Source: Ariolimax columbianus (taxonomy: Eukaryota; Mollusca; Gastropoda; Stylommatophora; Arionidae). Taken from it: a stretch of 64,000 bases of DNA. This document shows positions 1 through 12,204 of the stretch, piece after piece. The translations under genes and the position numbers were made by a program. Under the pieces are notes generated by a model. That model was not told where the DNA came from, ran no database searches, and was given only the letters and a program-made list of their open reading frames with translations. Location: contig JAVGWX010000005.1 of assembly GCA_036924085.1 (NCBI GenBank), positions 100,888,672 through 100,952,671 of the forward strand, in the 5' to 3' direction. Position 1 is the first letter of the stretch, and every line of letters begins with the position of its first letter.

Positions 1-59
1 CTTGTCTGATTGAATAACAGAATTCAAGTGTTCTATATTAGATTATATAATTGTTTATC

Positions 60-360
60 TTTTAGATATTATAATAGATTATGCAATACTTTGCGTATTA
101 GATACTAACAGAGAGTATGCAAAAGTTTCCGTATTAGATACTAACATAGATTATACAATAGTTTCCGTATTAGATACTAAAATAGATTATACAATAGTTT
201 CCATATTAGATACTAAAATAGATTATACAATAGTTTCCGTATTAGATACTAAAATAGATTATACAATAGTTTCCGTATTAGAAACTAAAATAGATTATAC
301 AATAGTTTCCGTATTAGATACCAACATAGATTATAAAATAGTTTCCGTATCAGATTCTAT
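60..360. repeat. Minisatellite, about 36-bp unit, ~8 copies
   Basis: AT-rich tandem repeat whose unit contains AGATTATACAATAGTTTCCG followed by TATTAGATACTAAA. The copies at the left edge (60-130) are the most diverged and the middle copies are nearly identical, as expected for a decaying array edge. No coding signal. Confidence 0.9.
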
Positions 361-1195
361 AACAGAGTACATCACAGAAATCCAATACAAAAGGCTCTAA
401 CAGAACTAGGTCAACATTCTAATTGCAACCTGGGCACACTTTATGTGTTGTTTATTTTCCCGATTTTCTTAACACGTCTCTAGCTGCATTCTTCACCTGG
501 GATACATCCCATTGTGTCTATCCATTTTTCGTTAGGTTTCTAATATACATTTGACTTGCCTATGCACCTTTCTGAATGGCAGAGGGATAGAACGCTTGCT
601 TGTCACATTAAATGTACAAGGTTCTATCCCCGCTACCGACATTCTCCTGCCCATCGCAAGATGTGATCGTATGTGACTGTAAAGTCTCATCCAGGCACAG
701 CAGACTCTGCCGCCTTTTAGACACACACGTAATGAATCAGCTGTTTGGTCGTCTTGTCTTCTGCTCTATCAGGCATCTCGTTTTCTCTGAGCCTCAGCGA
801 TGATATTTTATCGAACTGAGCACTTTGTATGATGTTAACGCGGCAGGCGTTACGGTTCTGTGCAAAGATCCTTCTTGAGGTGACATTAATGTTAGTTCAC
901 TTCCTGGACATTTAAAGAAATTTCTGTAACGTTTCTACTGTCTTCTTGGCGAATGTTTGCCAGTTCAGAGGTCACCATTCAGCAGCTGCTCCGGGGAAGG
1001 GGGGGGGGGGGGGGGGGAGGGCTTATTGAACATGCGAAGAACTGGTTCCGGGCCATCTTATCTGAGATCTTTACAGAGGCGTATGATGCTGAACATGTTT
1101 GTCTTATCGAGAGGCCCCTAAACAGCAATTGGGTAGACCCTGCAGTAACCGCACAGTAAAACGAATTATTAAGAATAATACTCGCGAAATTTGAA
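361..1195. other. Unassigned unique DNA with a G19 tract
   Basis: No supportable gene, RNA or transposon was found here. A run of 19 G lies at 999-1017. The short open frames lack protein-like composition. Confidence 0.5.
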
Positions 1196-1544
1196 TGAAC
1201 AGGTGGGAGATGGGAACAACAGGTGGGAGATGGGAACAACGGGTGGGAGATGGGAACAACGGATGGGAAATGGGAACAACAGGTGGGAGATGGGAACAAC
1301 AGGTGGGAGATGGGAACAACAGGTGGGAGATGGGAACAACAGGTGGGAGATGGGAACAACAGATGGGAAATGGGAACAACAGGTGGGAGATGGGAACAAC
1401 AGGTGGGAGATGGGAATAACAGGTGGGAGATGGGAACAACGGGTGGGAGATGGGAACAACAGGTGGGAGATGGGAACAACAGGTGGGAGATGGGAACAAC
1501 AGGTGAGAGATGGGAACAACAGGTAGGAGATGGGAACAACGGAT
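1196..1544. repeat. Minisatellite, 20-bp unit, ~17 copies
   Basis: Unit AGGTGGGAGATGGGAACAAC repeats with single-base variants (for example GGATGGGAAATGGGAACAAC). The unit length is not a multiple of three and contains no stop in any frame, so all frames stay open on both strands. The apparent 110-186 residue proteins are therefore artefacts. The purine-rich strand is strongly biased toward G and A. Confidence 0.95.
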
Positions 1545-1870
1545 CGCAGAGTATTTAGCGAAATGTCACTGCCACAAGGTAATGATGACATAAATAAACT
1601 ACATAGAAGAGATCAAAGTCTCATCTTTCAGCCACGAACAGGACATACCAGAGTCAATAGCCATTTAAACCACATTAATCCCCTGCACCTGTGCAGACAT
1701 AGCTCTCACCCTGATGAAACAGTTCGACACCTACGCATTGAGTGCAATGCGCTTGCGGGCATGGGGAATAGATTTTTACAAGCAGTGTCGACAATTGCCA
1801 ACACACTGAACGGAGCAGTGAAACAACTGAAGAAGACCTGCATCTACATAAGAATGGCATTGGGCTGCCA
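1545..1870 (+). mobile_element. C-terminal fragment of an RNase H-type LINE ORF2
   Basis: The frame reads residues such as QPRTGHTRVNSHLNHINP, then a Cys/His cluster ending HLRIECNAL. This resembles the stretch after RNase H in jockey/R1-like LINE polyproteins (RTGH, a Cys-rich knuckle, ETVxHxxxEC). Only about 100 residues survive, with no RT or endonuclease. It directly abuts the 20-bp array, which probably replaced or displaced upstream sequence. Family assignment is from motif memory only. Confidence 0.55.
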
Positions 1871-2261
1871 AAAACAGGCTTGCTCATCGGCTATGGATAA
1901 CAACAACGAGGATTTCAGAGATTGGTACTTTGTCTCGCCATGTAATTCTGAGCATGTTTCGGAACAGTTCCTGTGAAAACGATTTACCTGCCTGGTATGT
2001 CTGCAATACATTGACCTTGTTTCGCAGTCACGCAGAAGAGTGGTTAACACTACATCGCGATACAAGATACAGATGCCAATTGTTACCTGGCTTACTCTTA
2101 TGAAAAGGCAGAAAGGAAAGAAACTGGCCAAACTACTTCATAAAAAGCTGAAGACATGTACAATAAAGTCCCTAACACTTCATCCCCGGCAGCAGGTCAA
2201 GCTGATATGAGTCGACCTTCGCCTTTGAGATCATTTCAGCCATAGACATATACATATTGGT
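1871..2261. other. Unassigned DNA
   Basis: Nothing supportable seen. It separates the LINE remnant from the next array. Confidence 0.4.
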
Positions 2262-2514
2262 TGAAGGTAGGTAGGTAGGTAGGTAGATAAGGGGGGGGGG
2301 GGTGTGTAGATATGTATGTAGGGGGGTGTGTAGATATGTAGGTAGGGGGGTGTGTAGATATGTAGGTAGGGGGGTGTGTAGATATGTAGGTAGGGGGGTG
2401 TGTAGATATGTAGGTAGGGGGGTGTGTAGATATGTAGGTAGGGGGGTGTGTAGATATGTAGGTAGGGGGTTGTTTAGATATGTAGGTAGGGGGGTGTTTA
2501 GATATGTAGGTAGT
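2262..2514. repeat. GTAG microsatellite grading into a 24-bp minisatellite
   Basis: A short (GGTA)n run and a G-rich stretch at 2262-2303 lead into about nine copies of GGGGGGTGTGTAGATATGTA plus GGTA. The unit of 24 keeps frame, giving a spurious CRYVGRGV peptide repeat. The G6 run in every unit could form G-quadruplexes. Confidence 0.9.
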
Positions 2515-2584
2515 CAGCTAAAGCAACAAAAGCCCGAGTTAGAGAGGTCATTACCCTTCCTCGATGTACATGGCTTGCTTTAAT

Positions 2585-2960
2585 GGCTGGCGGGTGGGGA
2601 CGTTCTCGGCAGGGCGGGTCACATGTCCAAGCATGGTCAAACTGGGATGATTTAGAATGGTGAATGTGCTTTCAAGCCCCGTCCGTCGGTTGAAAGTAAA
2701 GTAAAGATCCCATCACGCCATGCGGGGCCTAGGAAATATGGTGTTAGGATTATATTATTTTGTAACCCACGGCACTTAGTGGATGATGTGATCAGCATCA
2801 AACCGGCCGCATTTACTTCCCTGAATAAACCGGTACCCATTTAAGGCTGGGTCGACCCGGGAACCATTGCGGCCTGAAAAACCATTTCCGCCTCAACTGG
2901 GGAATGAAACCAGGACCACTGCGCTACGCGGTTCCCGTTGGTTGACCATCGTTTAAGATC
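2585..2960 (-). mobile_element. Possible tRNA-headed SINE, reverse orientation
   Basis: Read on the minus strand, the block begins with a tRNA-like head: TAGCGCAGTGG resembles a pol III A box, and GGTTTCATTCC a degenerate B box. It continues through about 300 bp of GC-richer sequence unlike its neighbours. No second copy is obvious in the window, so this rests on the promoter-like boxes alone. It could instead be an unrelated GC island. Confidence 0.35.
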
Positions 2961-3010
2961 TGTTAATACCATTGGATCGCAAGAATGTGCCGCTGGCTAA
3001 AGCACATACA

Positions 3011-3423
3011 AAGTTTCCATGGGATTCTGATCGCTGTTCACTGACATCATTAGGAAGAAATGAAAACTGCTATTTATAAGTTTCCACGGAATTCTGATCG
3101 CTGTTCACTGACATCATTAGGAGGAAAGGAAAACTGCTATTTATAAGTTTCCACGGGATTCTGATCGCTTTTCACTGACATCATTAGGAAGAAATGGATG
3201 AAAACTGCTATTTATAAGTTTCCACGGGATTCTGATCGCTGTTCACTGACATCATTAGGAAGAAATGGATGAAAACTGCTATTTATAAGTTTCCACGGGA
3301 TTCTGATCGCTGTTCACTGACATCATTAGGAAGAAATGGATGAAAACTGCTATTTATAAGTTTCCACGGGATTCTGATCGCTGTTCACTGACATCATTAG
3401 GAAGAAATGAAAACTGCTATTTA
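3011..3423. repeat. Minisatellite, 67-71-bp unit, 6 copies
   Basis: Units start at about 3013, 3081, 3148, 3219, 3290 and 3361 with TTTCCACGGGATTCTGATCG. Length differences (67, 68, 71) come from an extra GGAT in the AAATGGATGAAAAC segment. Non-coding. Confidence 0.93.
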
Positions 3424-3549
3424 ATGTGGATGTCAGTTGTGTGAGCCCTCTGTGGTAAGAGTTGATGTGTGACGGGGATGTCTCTCAACGTGAATGACAG
3501 CTTTGTGAGCCATATGTGGTAAGAGTTGATGTGTGAGAGGGATGTCTCT
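3424..3549. repeat. 64-bp tandem duplication
   Basis: Two diverged copies, starting at about 3426 and 3490, share TGGTAAGAGTTGATGTGTGA and GGGATGTCTCT. It lies immediately after the 71-bp array but is unrelated in sequence. Confidence 0.85.
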
Positions 3550-4257
3550 TATTGCCATATCCCTTTCTGTGGGCTAATGATTTGATTATGGCAATGTCAA
3601 TCTTTCCATAATGGAATTTCACAAAATAGCTTTATGATCCAGCAATGAATTTGCTCTTCTGTTCCATAGTCACGATCAGATGCAACATCAAATAAGTGTG
3701 CTCGGTGGAAGGTCACAGAAACTGGGATTGAGAATATACAAGAAAGAAACTAAGATTTGGAGAATAAGGATCTTCAAGTTTTGAACTAAGCCTAAATGCT
3801 TGTGTAGCTCTTAGAAACTCTTCGTCCTGAAAAGGTGTGCATTCTCAGCCGGTCTTCTTTCTAATTCTTCATCTTGCTCTCTTTTGCTCCAGCCGGAGTA
3901 TAGGACAACCACTATGGTTGGCCGCCTCCTTGAAGCATGTACAAAGGCGATGTAGGTGCTCATTTAGTGGTGGTTTCTGGACCTTTTGTTTGAACGGGAT
4001 ACGATGTAGAACCCAACCGTCTGATTGATGTCATCCTTCTTGGAGTAACTGAGACATATTTAATTTTGTTATTATCTACTTTTTAACCGTCAATACCGCA
4101 ACAGCTTTGATTTGCTTTTACCTAGCTCCATGCACAACTCTGGTAGGATAGTCTATAGCAACATGAATGAAGGTTCAATGAGTCTATTCTTTACTCCCCA
4201 GTAATGGACCCAGTGATCCTCCCGATGAGGAAGCAAAGCTGCTGCTCTTTATGTTTA
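3550..4257. other. Unassigned DNA
   Basis: No recognisable gene or element. Short open frames on both strands show no conserved motif. Confidence 0.4.
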
Positions 4258-5373
4258 CTTGGTATGTCTATAGTTGGTATGTCTATAGTTGGTATGTCTA
4301 TAGTTGGTATGTCTATAGTTGGTATGTCTATAGTTGGTACGTCTATAGTTGGTATGTCTATAGTTGGTACTTCTATAGTTGGTATGTCTATTGTTGGTAT
4401 GTCTATAGTTGGTATGTCTATAGTTGGTATGTCTATAGTTGCTATGTCTATAGTTGGTACTTCTATAGTTGGAATGTCTATGGTTGGTATGTCTATAGTT
4501 GGTATGTCTATAGTTGGTATGTCTATAGTTGGTATGTCTATAGTTGGTATGTCTATAGTTGCTATGTCTATAGTTGGTACTTCTATAGTTGGTACGTCTA
4601 TAGTTGGTACTTCTATAGTTGGAATGTCTATGGTTGGTATGTCTATAGTTGGTATGTCTATAATTGGTACTTCTATAGTTGGTACTTCTATAGTTGGTAC
4701 TTCTATAGTTGGTACTTCTATAGTTGGTATGTCTATAGTTGGTATGTATATAGTTGGTATGTATATAGTTGGTATGTCTATAGTTGGTACCTCTATAGTT
4801 GGTACCTCTATAGTTGGTATGTCCATGGTTGGTATGGCTATAGTTGGTATGTCTATAGTTGGTATGTCTATAGTTGGTACGTCTATAGTTGGTACGTCTA
4901 TAGTTGGTACTTCTATAGTTGGTATGTCTATAGTTGGTATGTCTATAGTTGGTATGTCTATAATTGGTACGTCTATAGTTGGTACGTCTATAGTTGGTAC
5001 TTCTATAGTTGGTATGTCTATGGTTGGTATGTCTATAGTTGGTATGTCTATAATTGGTACTTCTATAGTTGGTACTTCTATAGTTGGTATGTCTATAGTT
5101 GGTATGGCTATAGTTGGTATGTCTATAGCTGGTACTTCTATAGTTGGTACTTCTATGGTTGGTATGTCTATAGTTGGTATGTCTATAGCTGGTACTTCTA
5201 TAGTTGGTACTTCTATAGTTGGTATGTCTATAGTTGGTATGTCTATAGTTGGTATGTCTATGGTTGGTATGTCTATAGTTGGTATGTCTATAGTTGGTAT
5301 GTCTATGGTTGGTATGTCTATGGTTGGTACTTCTATAGTTGGTATGTCTATAGTTGGTATTTCTATATTTGCG
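4258..5373. repeat. Minisatellite, 15-bp unit, ~74 copies
   Basis: Unit GGTATGTCTATAGTT is tandemly repeated, with variants GGTACTTCTATAGTT, GGTACGTCTATAGTT and GCTATGTCTATAGTT arranged in recurring blocks. Because 15 is a multiple of three and the unit lacks stops, open frames of 377-418 residues exist on both strands. They read a GMSIV or WYVYS repeat on plus and an IPTID repeat on minus. Substitutions change residues freely, no start context or splice signal supports expression, and I treat these frames as by-products. Confidence 0.95.
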
Positions 5374-5375
5374 TG

Positions 5376-5890
5376 ACTGCTTAGACTGTATCTTCGTCTT
5401 TGATCAACTGATGGATGATATGCTTTTAACTTGGTGAGGTTCACCAAGGAGACTGCGTTTCAGGTCTTCGCCGGTCGCCCACAGCTTTACTTGCAGGATA
5501 GCTCAATCGGGCCAGACTCCCTTTGTTTGGTCTGTATAAGTAGGGCAGTCCTGCAGGATATGTTATGGCGTTTGCTTGGGTGCTCCACAATCGCACGGGG
5601 CGGTTTGTCTGAGACCCATTCTGTGGAAATGTGTTCTGAGTCTGCCATTCTCCGTTCTGAGACTGAAGATCTTTGTCTGCCCATCTCTGCCAAATTTGTA
5701 TATTCTGTCATTTTCTAGCTTTTAGTCTTGATACTAGTCTTTCCATTATGTCCTCGTGTATCGTATGATGGGTGTATTTGCTTCTTTGTAGACTTGTGGA
5801 TGGTGAGTTTGTGTTTCATGACTACCGGCTTTTGCGAGCTCATCTGCCTTCTCGTTTCCATGCATCCTACACTAGGCCGGAATTCACTGT
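5376..5890 (-). mobile_element. RNase H-type LINE fragment, C-terminal part
   Basis: Read on minus from about 5865 downward, GNEKADELAKA matches the last conserved block of a LINE RNase H domain (the G-N-E-x-A-D signature). About 150 further residues follow with stops or frame breaks, including a clean 74-residue stretch at 5487-5711. The fragment's downstream end merges with the 15-bp array. The RT domain is absent. Confidence 0.6.
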
Positions 5891-6344
5891 AGGACTAAAT
5901 CTGGTTTTTTGGGGGATAGCAATCCGATGTGGTATTTTATGAGTATTTATACAAATACTATATATTCTTTGCGGTTGCTCTGGCCACTGACCTATTCTGT
6001 TTACAATTTGCTGCCCTCGGAGTTTTTCCACTTCGTTTCTTATGGGCTCAGATAAATTTGAAACTGAAACTGTTCACTATGTGTCTATCAACACCACACG
6101 CAAATATGATGGTATGTGTGTGGTCTATTCTTATTCGTGATGTACCCAAGCTGCAATCAATATAGTCACTGTAACCTTCTGAACATGTCGTGAAATATGA
6201 GAAACAGAAGGTGTGCATGGGACTTGCAAGATCACTATATAGAACATTGCTGTGAAATCTGTATTGTATATGCTTCTATTCAGGATTCCTGTAAGGGGCC
6301 AGTTGGCGTGGTGGTGCTTTATTTGACTTGGAGCGGAAAGACGA
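5891..6344. other. Unassigned DNA
   Basis: AT-rich single-copy-looking sequence without a recognisable feature. Confidence 0.4.
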
Positions 6345-6490
6345 ATTAATCAATAAATCAATTAGTCAGTCACTCACTCAGCGAATCAAATACTTAGTAA
6401 ATCAACTAGTCAATCAAATCAGTTAGCTAGTCAGTCAATTAATCAGTCGATCATTATGCCCATCAAAATAGTCATCCAATCAATCAGATA
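6345..6490. repeat. Degenerate TCAA/TCAG tetranucleotide tract
   Basis: Dense, imperfect repeats of AATCAATCAGTCAGTC type. No coding potential. Confidence 0.8.
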
Positions 6491-6976
6491 TTAAACGCTA
6501 TATTGGTTTTAACGTTAATGAAAGAGTGACCATTTCTGCTTTCAAGACACATGATATGCACATTGTATATAGATGAAATTGATATAATACTATTTTAATA
6601 TGACCCCTGTTGGACGATGACGCTGCAATCCATGGATTAGTGATTGGCATACGGCAGGATTTTGACATCTGAGTTTATCAGGGATTGACGCAGCAGAAGA
6701 CAAAGCAGCAATGTATGAATCCAACGACCTAAAGAGATGACACTCATTCATTTACTGCGAGTCAGTGTACCTATGGTTCTGCCAACAGTACAGTAATGCC
6801 GATTCTGTTTAACACTAGCAATCAATAACCCGTTGATATTGATGGAAGTCAATCCAAAACTGTAATATATTTTGCAATTATCTTTTAAGTCAATTTACAA
6901 ATAATTTGAGGACAACATTTTATGAACGTCCATCGATAATGGTGTTCTAAATAAGGTACACAAATTGCAAGGATTT
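6491..6976. other. Unassigned AT-rich DNA
   Basis: Nothing supportable seen. Confidence 0.4.
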
Positions 6977-7362
6977 GCATTACACAACTTTGAGAGAAAC
7001 AAAGAACATTGAAACGGTTTCCCTTATACAACTTTGAGAGAAAAATAAACTGTAAAGGTTTCCCTTATACAACTTTGAGAGAAAAATAAACTGTAAAGGT
7101 TTCCCTTATACAACTTTGAGAGAAAAATAAACTGTAAAGGTTTCCCTTATACAACTTTGAGAGAAAAATAAACTGTAAAGGTTTCCCTTATACAACTTTG
7201 AGAGAAAAATAAACTGTAAAGGTTTCCCTTATACAACTTTGAGAGAAAAATAAACTGTAAAGGTTTCCCTTATACAACTTTGAGAGAAAAATAAACTGTA
7301 AAGGTTTCCTTTATACAACTTTGAGAGAAAAATAAACTGTAAAGGTTTCCATTATACAACTT
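6977..7362. repeat. Minisatellite, 41-bp unit, ~9 copies
   Basis: Unit contains CAACTTTGAGAGAAAAATAA and CTGTAAAGGTTTCCCTTATA. The middle copies are practically identical. The first copy (GAAACAAAGAACATTGAAAC) and the last copy are diverged. Confidence 0.95.
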
Positions 7363-8524
7363 TCAAAAAAACAATAATTCGCGAACTAAGCATTTATAAC
7401 GTGTCCACTTCAGTCATCCATTATACCAACGGAGGTGTCGTGGATCATACACATGTTTCTGGAATTAGTGTACCTATGTTTAGGATGTGAAACTGAGACT
7501 CTGTGACCAATATAGAAACTGTGAGAATTATGTTATTTGATAACACATTTTATCGAAAACAACAGCAAAGGTAAGTATTTTATTTAACTGGGAAAATATG
7601 TATACCAGACAAGATAAAAGAACAAATTAATGTACAAGTAACACGCACTGGAGTGTCGAGTTGGCACAAGTCCCGAGGTAAGGGGTCTTCGACCTTGTAA
7701 TGTTCCATAACATTTTTCCACCGTAAGTTGAAATGTCATTTCCCTCCTTCCCACCCCCCATATTCGAAGCTTATCTCACTCAACAGGTGTATTTCAAACA
7801 ATCAACTGTTATCAATCAAAACCAATTTGAGCTACCTGTGGAGCATACGTCTTCACCAGATACACGCCAAGTCAACAAATGCTGACCTATGCATATCTAT
7901 TTACGTTTTTGTGATTGAAAGTGTGTACAGAATGGAATAACTAGTCTCATGCCCAACTCTCCTAAGTCGCCTGTTACTACATGCCTTGGAAGGTTACAGC
8001 GTCACTATTCTTTGTTCCCCTTTCATGCCTGGTTACAATCGGGCGATTTTAAATAACTTGCAAATAATTTTAAAAATCGATCCATTTCTTCTGTTGTGCA
8101 AGTACATACATACACATTATCTATGATTATTTGTACAAGGTTTTACACATTTAATTGCATTAGAAAATGTTGATGAATTTTAAACTTGAATAAAAGCGGG
8201 TTTTGTAATCATAAACAATTATCTAACTGAAGCAGAGTTTTATATACACCACAACCCCCCTCCACGCCGGTTGTCTTCGGAATAAATATGTTTATGCACC
8301 GACCTAATCACATAATCATGATAGCATGTTGCAGTGTTCTATATTACGTGAAGAGAGTTGGAAGCAATTATGCCGTTGTTAATGTTGAGTCATATCGTAA
8401 GGCCGATTTTATATCGGCATTGAACAGAATTAGATTGGTTATTGGACAACTGACAAACAGTATATCTACACCAACTATTTGGTGACACGTGACTAGCGTA
8501 GGTAATACATAATTACGAAGATCT
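7363..8524. other. Unassigned DNA before the large 36-bp array
   Basis: About 1.1 kb with no recognisable gene, RNA or transposon. Short open frames (for example 7728-7940 and 8288-8485) have no family motif. Confidence 0.4.
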
Positions 8525-10556
8525 CACCTGAAATCAGGGGAAACATACTGACCAAGACCACCTCCTCACATCAGATGAAACATACTGATCAACACACTTA
8601 TCTCACATCAGGTGAAACATACTAGCCAAGACTCTAACTCACGACAGGTGAAACATACTAACCAAGACTCGACTCACGACAGGTGAAAGATACGATCCAA
8701 GACCCCAACTCACTACAGGTGAAACATACTAACCAAGACTCCAACTCACAACAGGTGAAACATACTAACCAAGACTCCAACTCACGACAGGTGAAACATA
8801 CTAACCAAGACTCCAACTCACAACAGGTGAAACATACTAACCAAGACTCCAACTCACAACAGGTGAAACATACTAACCAAGACTCCAACTCACAACAGGT
8901 GAAACATACTAGCCAAGACTCCAACTCACAACAGGTGAAACATACTAACCAAGACTCCAACTCACAACAGGTGAAACATACTAACCAAGACTCCAACTCA
9001 CAACAGGTGAAACATACTAGCCAAGACTCCAACTCACAACAGGTGAAACATACTAACCAAGACTCCAACTCACAACAGGTGAAACATACTAGCCAAGACT
9101 CCAACTCACAACAGGTGAAACATACTAACCAAGAGCCAACTCACAACAGGTGAAACATACTAACCAAGACTCCAACTCACAACAGGTGAAACATACTAAC
9201 CAAGACTCCAACTCACAACAGGTGAAACATACTAACCAAGACTCCAACTCACAACAGGTGAAACATACTAGCCAAGACTCCAACTCACAACAGGTGAAAC
9301 ATACTAACCAAGATCCAACTCACAACAGGTGAAACATACTAACCAAGACTCCAACTCACAACAGGTGAAACATACTAACCAAGACTCCAACTCACAACAG
9401 GTGAAACATACTAGCCAAGACTCCAACTCACAACAGGTGAAACATACTAACCAAGATCCAACTCACAACAGGTGAAACATACTAACCAAGACTCCAACTC
9501 ACAACAGGTGAAACATACTAACCAAGATCCAACTCACAACAGGTGAAACATACTAACCAAGACTCCAACTCACAACAGGTGAAACATACTAACCAAGACT
9601 CCAACTCACAACAGGTGAAACATACTAACCAAGATCCAACTCACAACAGGTGAAACATACTAACCAAGACTCCAACTCACAACAGGTGAAACATACTAAC
9701 CAAGACTCCAACTCACAACAGGTGAAACATACTAACCAAGACTCCAACTCACAACAGGTGAAACATACTAACCAAGACGCCTACTCACAACAAGGGAAAC
9801 ATACTAACCAAGACTCCAACTCACAACAGGTGAAACATACTAGCCAAGATCCAACTCACAACAGGTGAAACATACTAACCAAGACGCCTACTCACAACAG
9901 GTGAAACAAACTAACCATGACGCCTACTCACAACAAGGGAAACATACCGATCAACACACCTACCTCACATCAGTTGAAATATGCTGACCAAGACCCCACC
10001 TCACGTCAGGTGAAACGTACTAACCAAGACCCCCCCCCCCCCACCCTCACGTCAGGTGAAACATACTGACGAAGACACTCACCTTACATCAGGTGAAACA
10101 TACTAACCAAGACTCCAACTCACGACAGGGGAAAAATACCGATCAACACACTCATCTCACAGCAGGTGAAATATGCTGACCAAGACTCCAACTCACGACA
10201 AGTGAAACATAGAGACCAAGATCCCACCTCACACCGTGTGAAACATAGAGACCAAGATCCCACCTCACATCATGTGAAACATAGAGACCAAGCTCCCACC
10301 TCACACCGTGTGAAACATAGAGACCAAGCTCCCACCTCACACCGTGTGAAACATAGAGACCAAGCTCCCACCTCATATCATGTGAAACATAGAGACCAAG
10401 ATCCCACCTCACATCAGGTGAGACATAGAGACCAAGATCCTCACCTCACATCAGGTGAAACATAGAGACCAAGCTCCCACCTCACATCAGGTGAAACATA
10501 GAGACCAAGCTCCCACCTCACATCAGGTGAAACATAGAGACCAAGGTTCCACCTTA
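8525..10556. repeat. Large minisatellite, 36-bp unit, ~56 copies
   Basis: Core unit CAGGTGAAACATACTAACCA followed by AGACTCCAACTCACAA. Subfamilies are visible: the edges (8525-8640, 9940-10150) carry CATACTGACCAAGAC and ATCAACACAC variants. The block 10200-10556 carries CATAGAGACCAAGCTCCCAC. Units with AGATCCAACT are one base shorter and break frame. The unit closely matches one end of the dispersed repeat at 33330, 45648 and 50495 (CTGACCAAGACC preceded by GTGAAACATA), so the array probably grew from such a copy. A C14-like run lies at about 10029-10042. Confidence 0.95.
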
Positions 10557-11141
10557 TCAGTAGTACCAAAGAAACAAGAAGAGCCACTGTAAACTGCTAC
10601 ACGTCGTTAAAAGTGAAATGAAAACGGTAGAAGAACTATCCCTTCTGCCCATGGCCCTTAGCCTTGGTTGGCGACTGGTCTAAGAGTGAAGACCTGACAG
10701 AAAGAGCATTGCTCTGCTGGTCCGGCAGCTCGTGCAGCTTGCCTTGTTCCAAATGTATTGGTATCATCTTTCCCTTGGATTCAACAAGGCAGACCGAGAG
10801 AGGGACCATTCTGCATGGGCAACACATGGTATCTATATTGATGCCTGTGCGTTGTGCTAATAGCACAATTACTATCGTCTGACAAAATGAAAAGAGACAA
10901 TGAATGAATGAATGATATCCCTTCTGGTGAATCTATACGTTTGAAAAGAGAAAATACAATGGTTCGGTCTTCTTATGTGAATGCACCTGATCACTTGGCT
11001 CTTGCAACTCAATACGACCATGTTACAATGCACGAGGTAGCTCGAGTGATAGATGGATAGATGATAAAACATAAATACTAAAATAGTACGGACTTACAAC
11101 AGCATCAACAACATACTTATTCTAAGACAGGTGACTTTAGC
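10557..11141. other. Unassigned DNA
   Basis: Nothing supportable. Short frames on both strands overlap and lack conserved motifs. Confidence 0.4.
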
Positions 11142-11312
11142 ACTTCACGCTCACTTGGATGTAACAGTCTGCAGTTTTCTAACCCAGTATAAAGACGTTA
11201 AGTTAACAGTACAATAAGGATGTAAAACTTCACGCTCACTTGGATGTAACAGTCTGCAGTTTTCTAACCCAGTATAAAGACGTTAAGTTAACAGTACAAT
11301 AAGGATGTAAAA
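11142..11312. repeat. 85-bp tandem duplication carrying a LINE 3' motif
   Basis: Two near-identical copies start at 11142 and 11227 with ACTTCACGCTCACTTGGATG. Each contains CCAGTATAAAGACGTTA, which also occurs at about 26632 (plus) and 30427 (minus), near CR1-like LINE tails. The duplication therefore probably includes a LINE 3' untranslated piece. Confidence 0.85.
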
Positions 11313-11965
11313 TATAGAACCACATTTTATTTCGTAAGGTGAACGCTACAAAGTTCTATTTTTGGCAAAGACCGTTGTGTTTCCCTTCTTGCAATCCTAA
11401 CTTGTTTTCTTTTCCGAGCTGCGATGTTTTGAGAGCTCTGTTTATCTGTACAAGTCTAATGAAGAATGATTACCGTCTTCCTTACATCTGTCATTATCTA
11501 TGTATCAACATAGCGCTTTCGTAAGTGTCTCATTTACTTTCTTATCTGCCCAGTTGTGCAGTCTGAGGTTACTGCTATCTCCTTATAGAGGTGGGCCCTT
11601 CTCGTAAACTTTCAGACATCAACTTGTAAAAATGCAAGTCAATTTGAAGACTTATTTATAAGATTTATACTAATATATGTTGTTTGTGTGTTTGTTTTTG
11701 TTCTGTTTGTTGTTATTTTTGTGTTTTTTTGTGGAGGGGGCGGGGGAGGGTGGCTTCAGGAGTGTAATTGGTTTTATTTTTTTTATTTTGGTGTTTCTTT
11801 GATGAATTAGTCCATTTACTTTTTTGTTTTGTTTTTTTATCTATTGGTGTTGGTCAAAATCCATTGCAGAATCTTTGATAATCATCACCGTACTTGTCGA
11901 TTTCTCCAACTGCGTCTTCTTCAATGTTTTCTTCGTGTGATTCGCTATTTTCCAATTCATTATTC
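11313..11965. other. Unassigned T-rich DNA
   Basis: Contains a strongly T/G-biased stretch at 11680-11840. No gene recognised. Confidence 0.4.
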
Positions 11966-12072
11966 GTTCGTCTTCTCACCTCACACAAGGGTTGTTAGTA
12001 TATTCCGTAGAGTTGTTCGTCTTCTCACCTCACACAAGGGGGGTTAGTATACTCCGTAGAGTTGTTCGTCTT
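11966..12072. repeat. 49-bp unit, about 2.2 copies
   Basis: GTTCGTCTTCTCACCTCACA recurs at a 49-bp spacing, with a partial third copy at about 12063. Confidence 0.85.
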
Positions 12073-12204
12073 CGTACTGTCTGATGTCATCTTGAATATA
12101 GCTATAGAAAGAATTGGATATTGGTATCTTCAAGGATGTGTAGATGAGGTATATGATGTGTGTGTGTGTGTGGGTGAGGCGGATGGACGAGTGACAAAGT
12201 CAGA

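Noticed and set aside
4191..5447. 418-residue minus frame with an IPTID repeat as a structural protein gene
   Set aside because: It is produced wholly by a 15-bp repeat without stops; frames are open on both strands and the ends show no domain or splice signal.
6977..7362. Relationship between the three 41-bp arrays (6977, 28566, 49395)
   Set aside because: They share only unit length; their sequences are unrelated and one derives from an exon edge.
8683..9868. Open frames encoding a QVKHTNQDSNSQ repeat
   Set aside because: They come from the 36-bp array and are broken whenever a 35-bp unit occurs; no conserved flanks.
8525..10556. CRISPR array
   Set aside because: The ~36-bp units are contiguous, with no unique spacers between repeats, and the context is eukaryotic. 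The same holds for the other arrays of this period.
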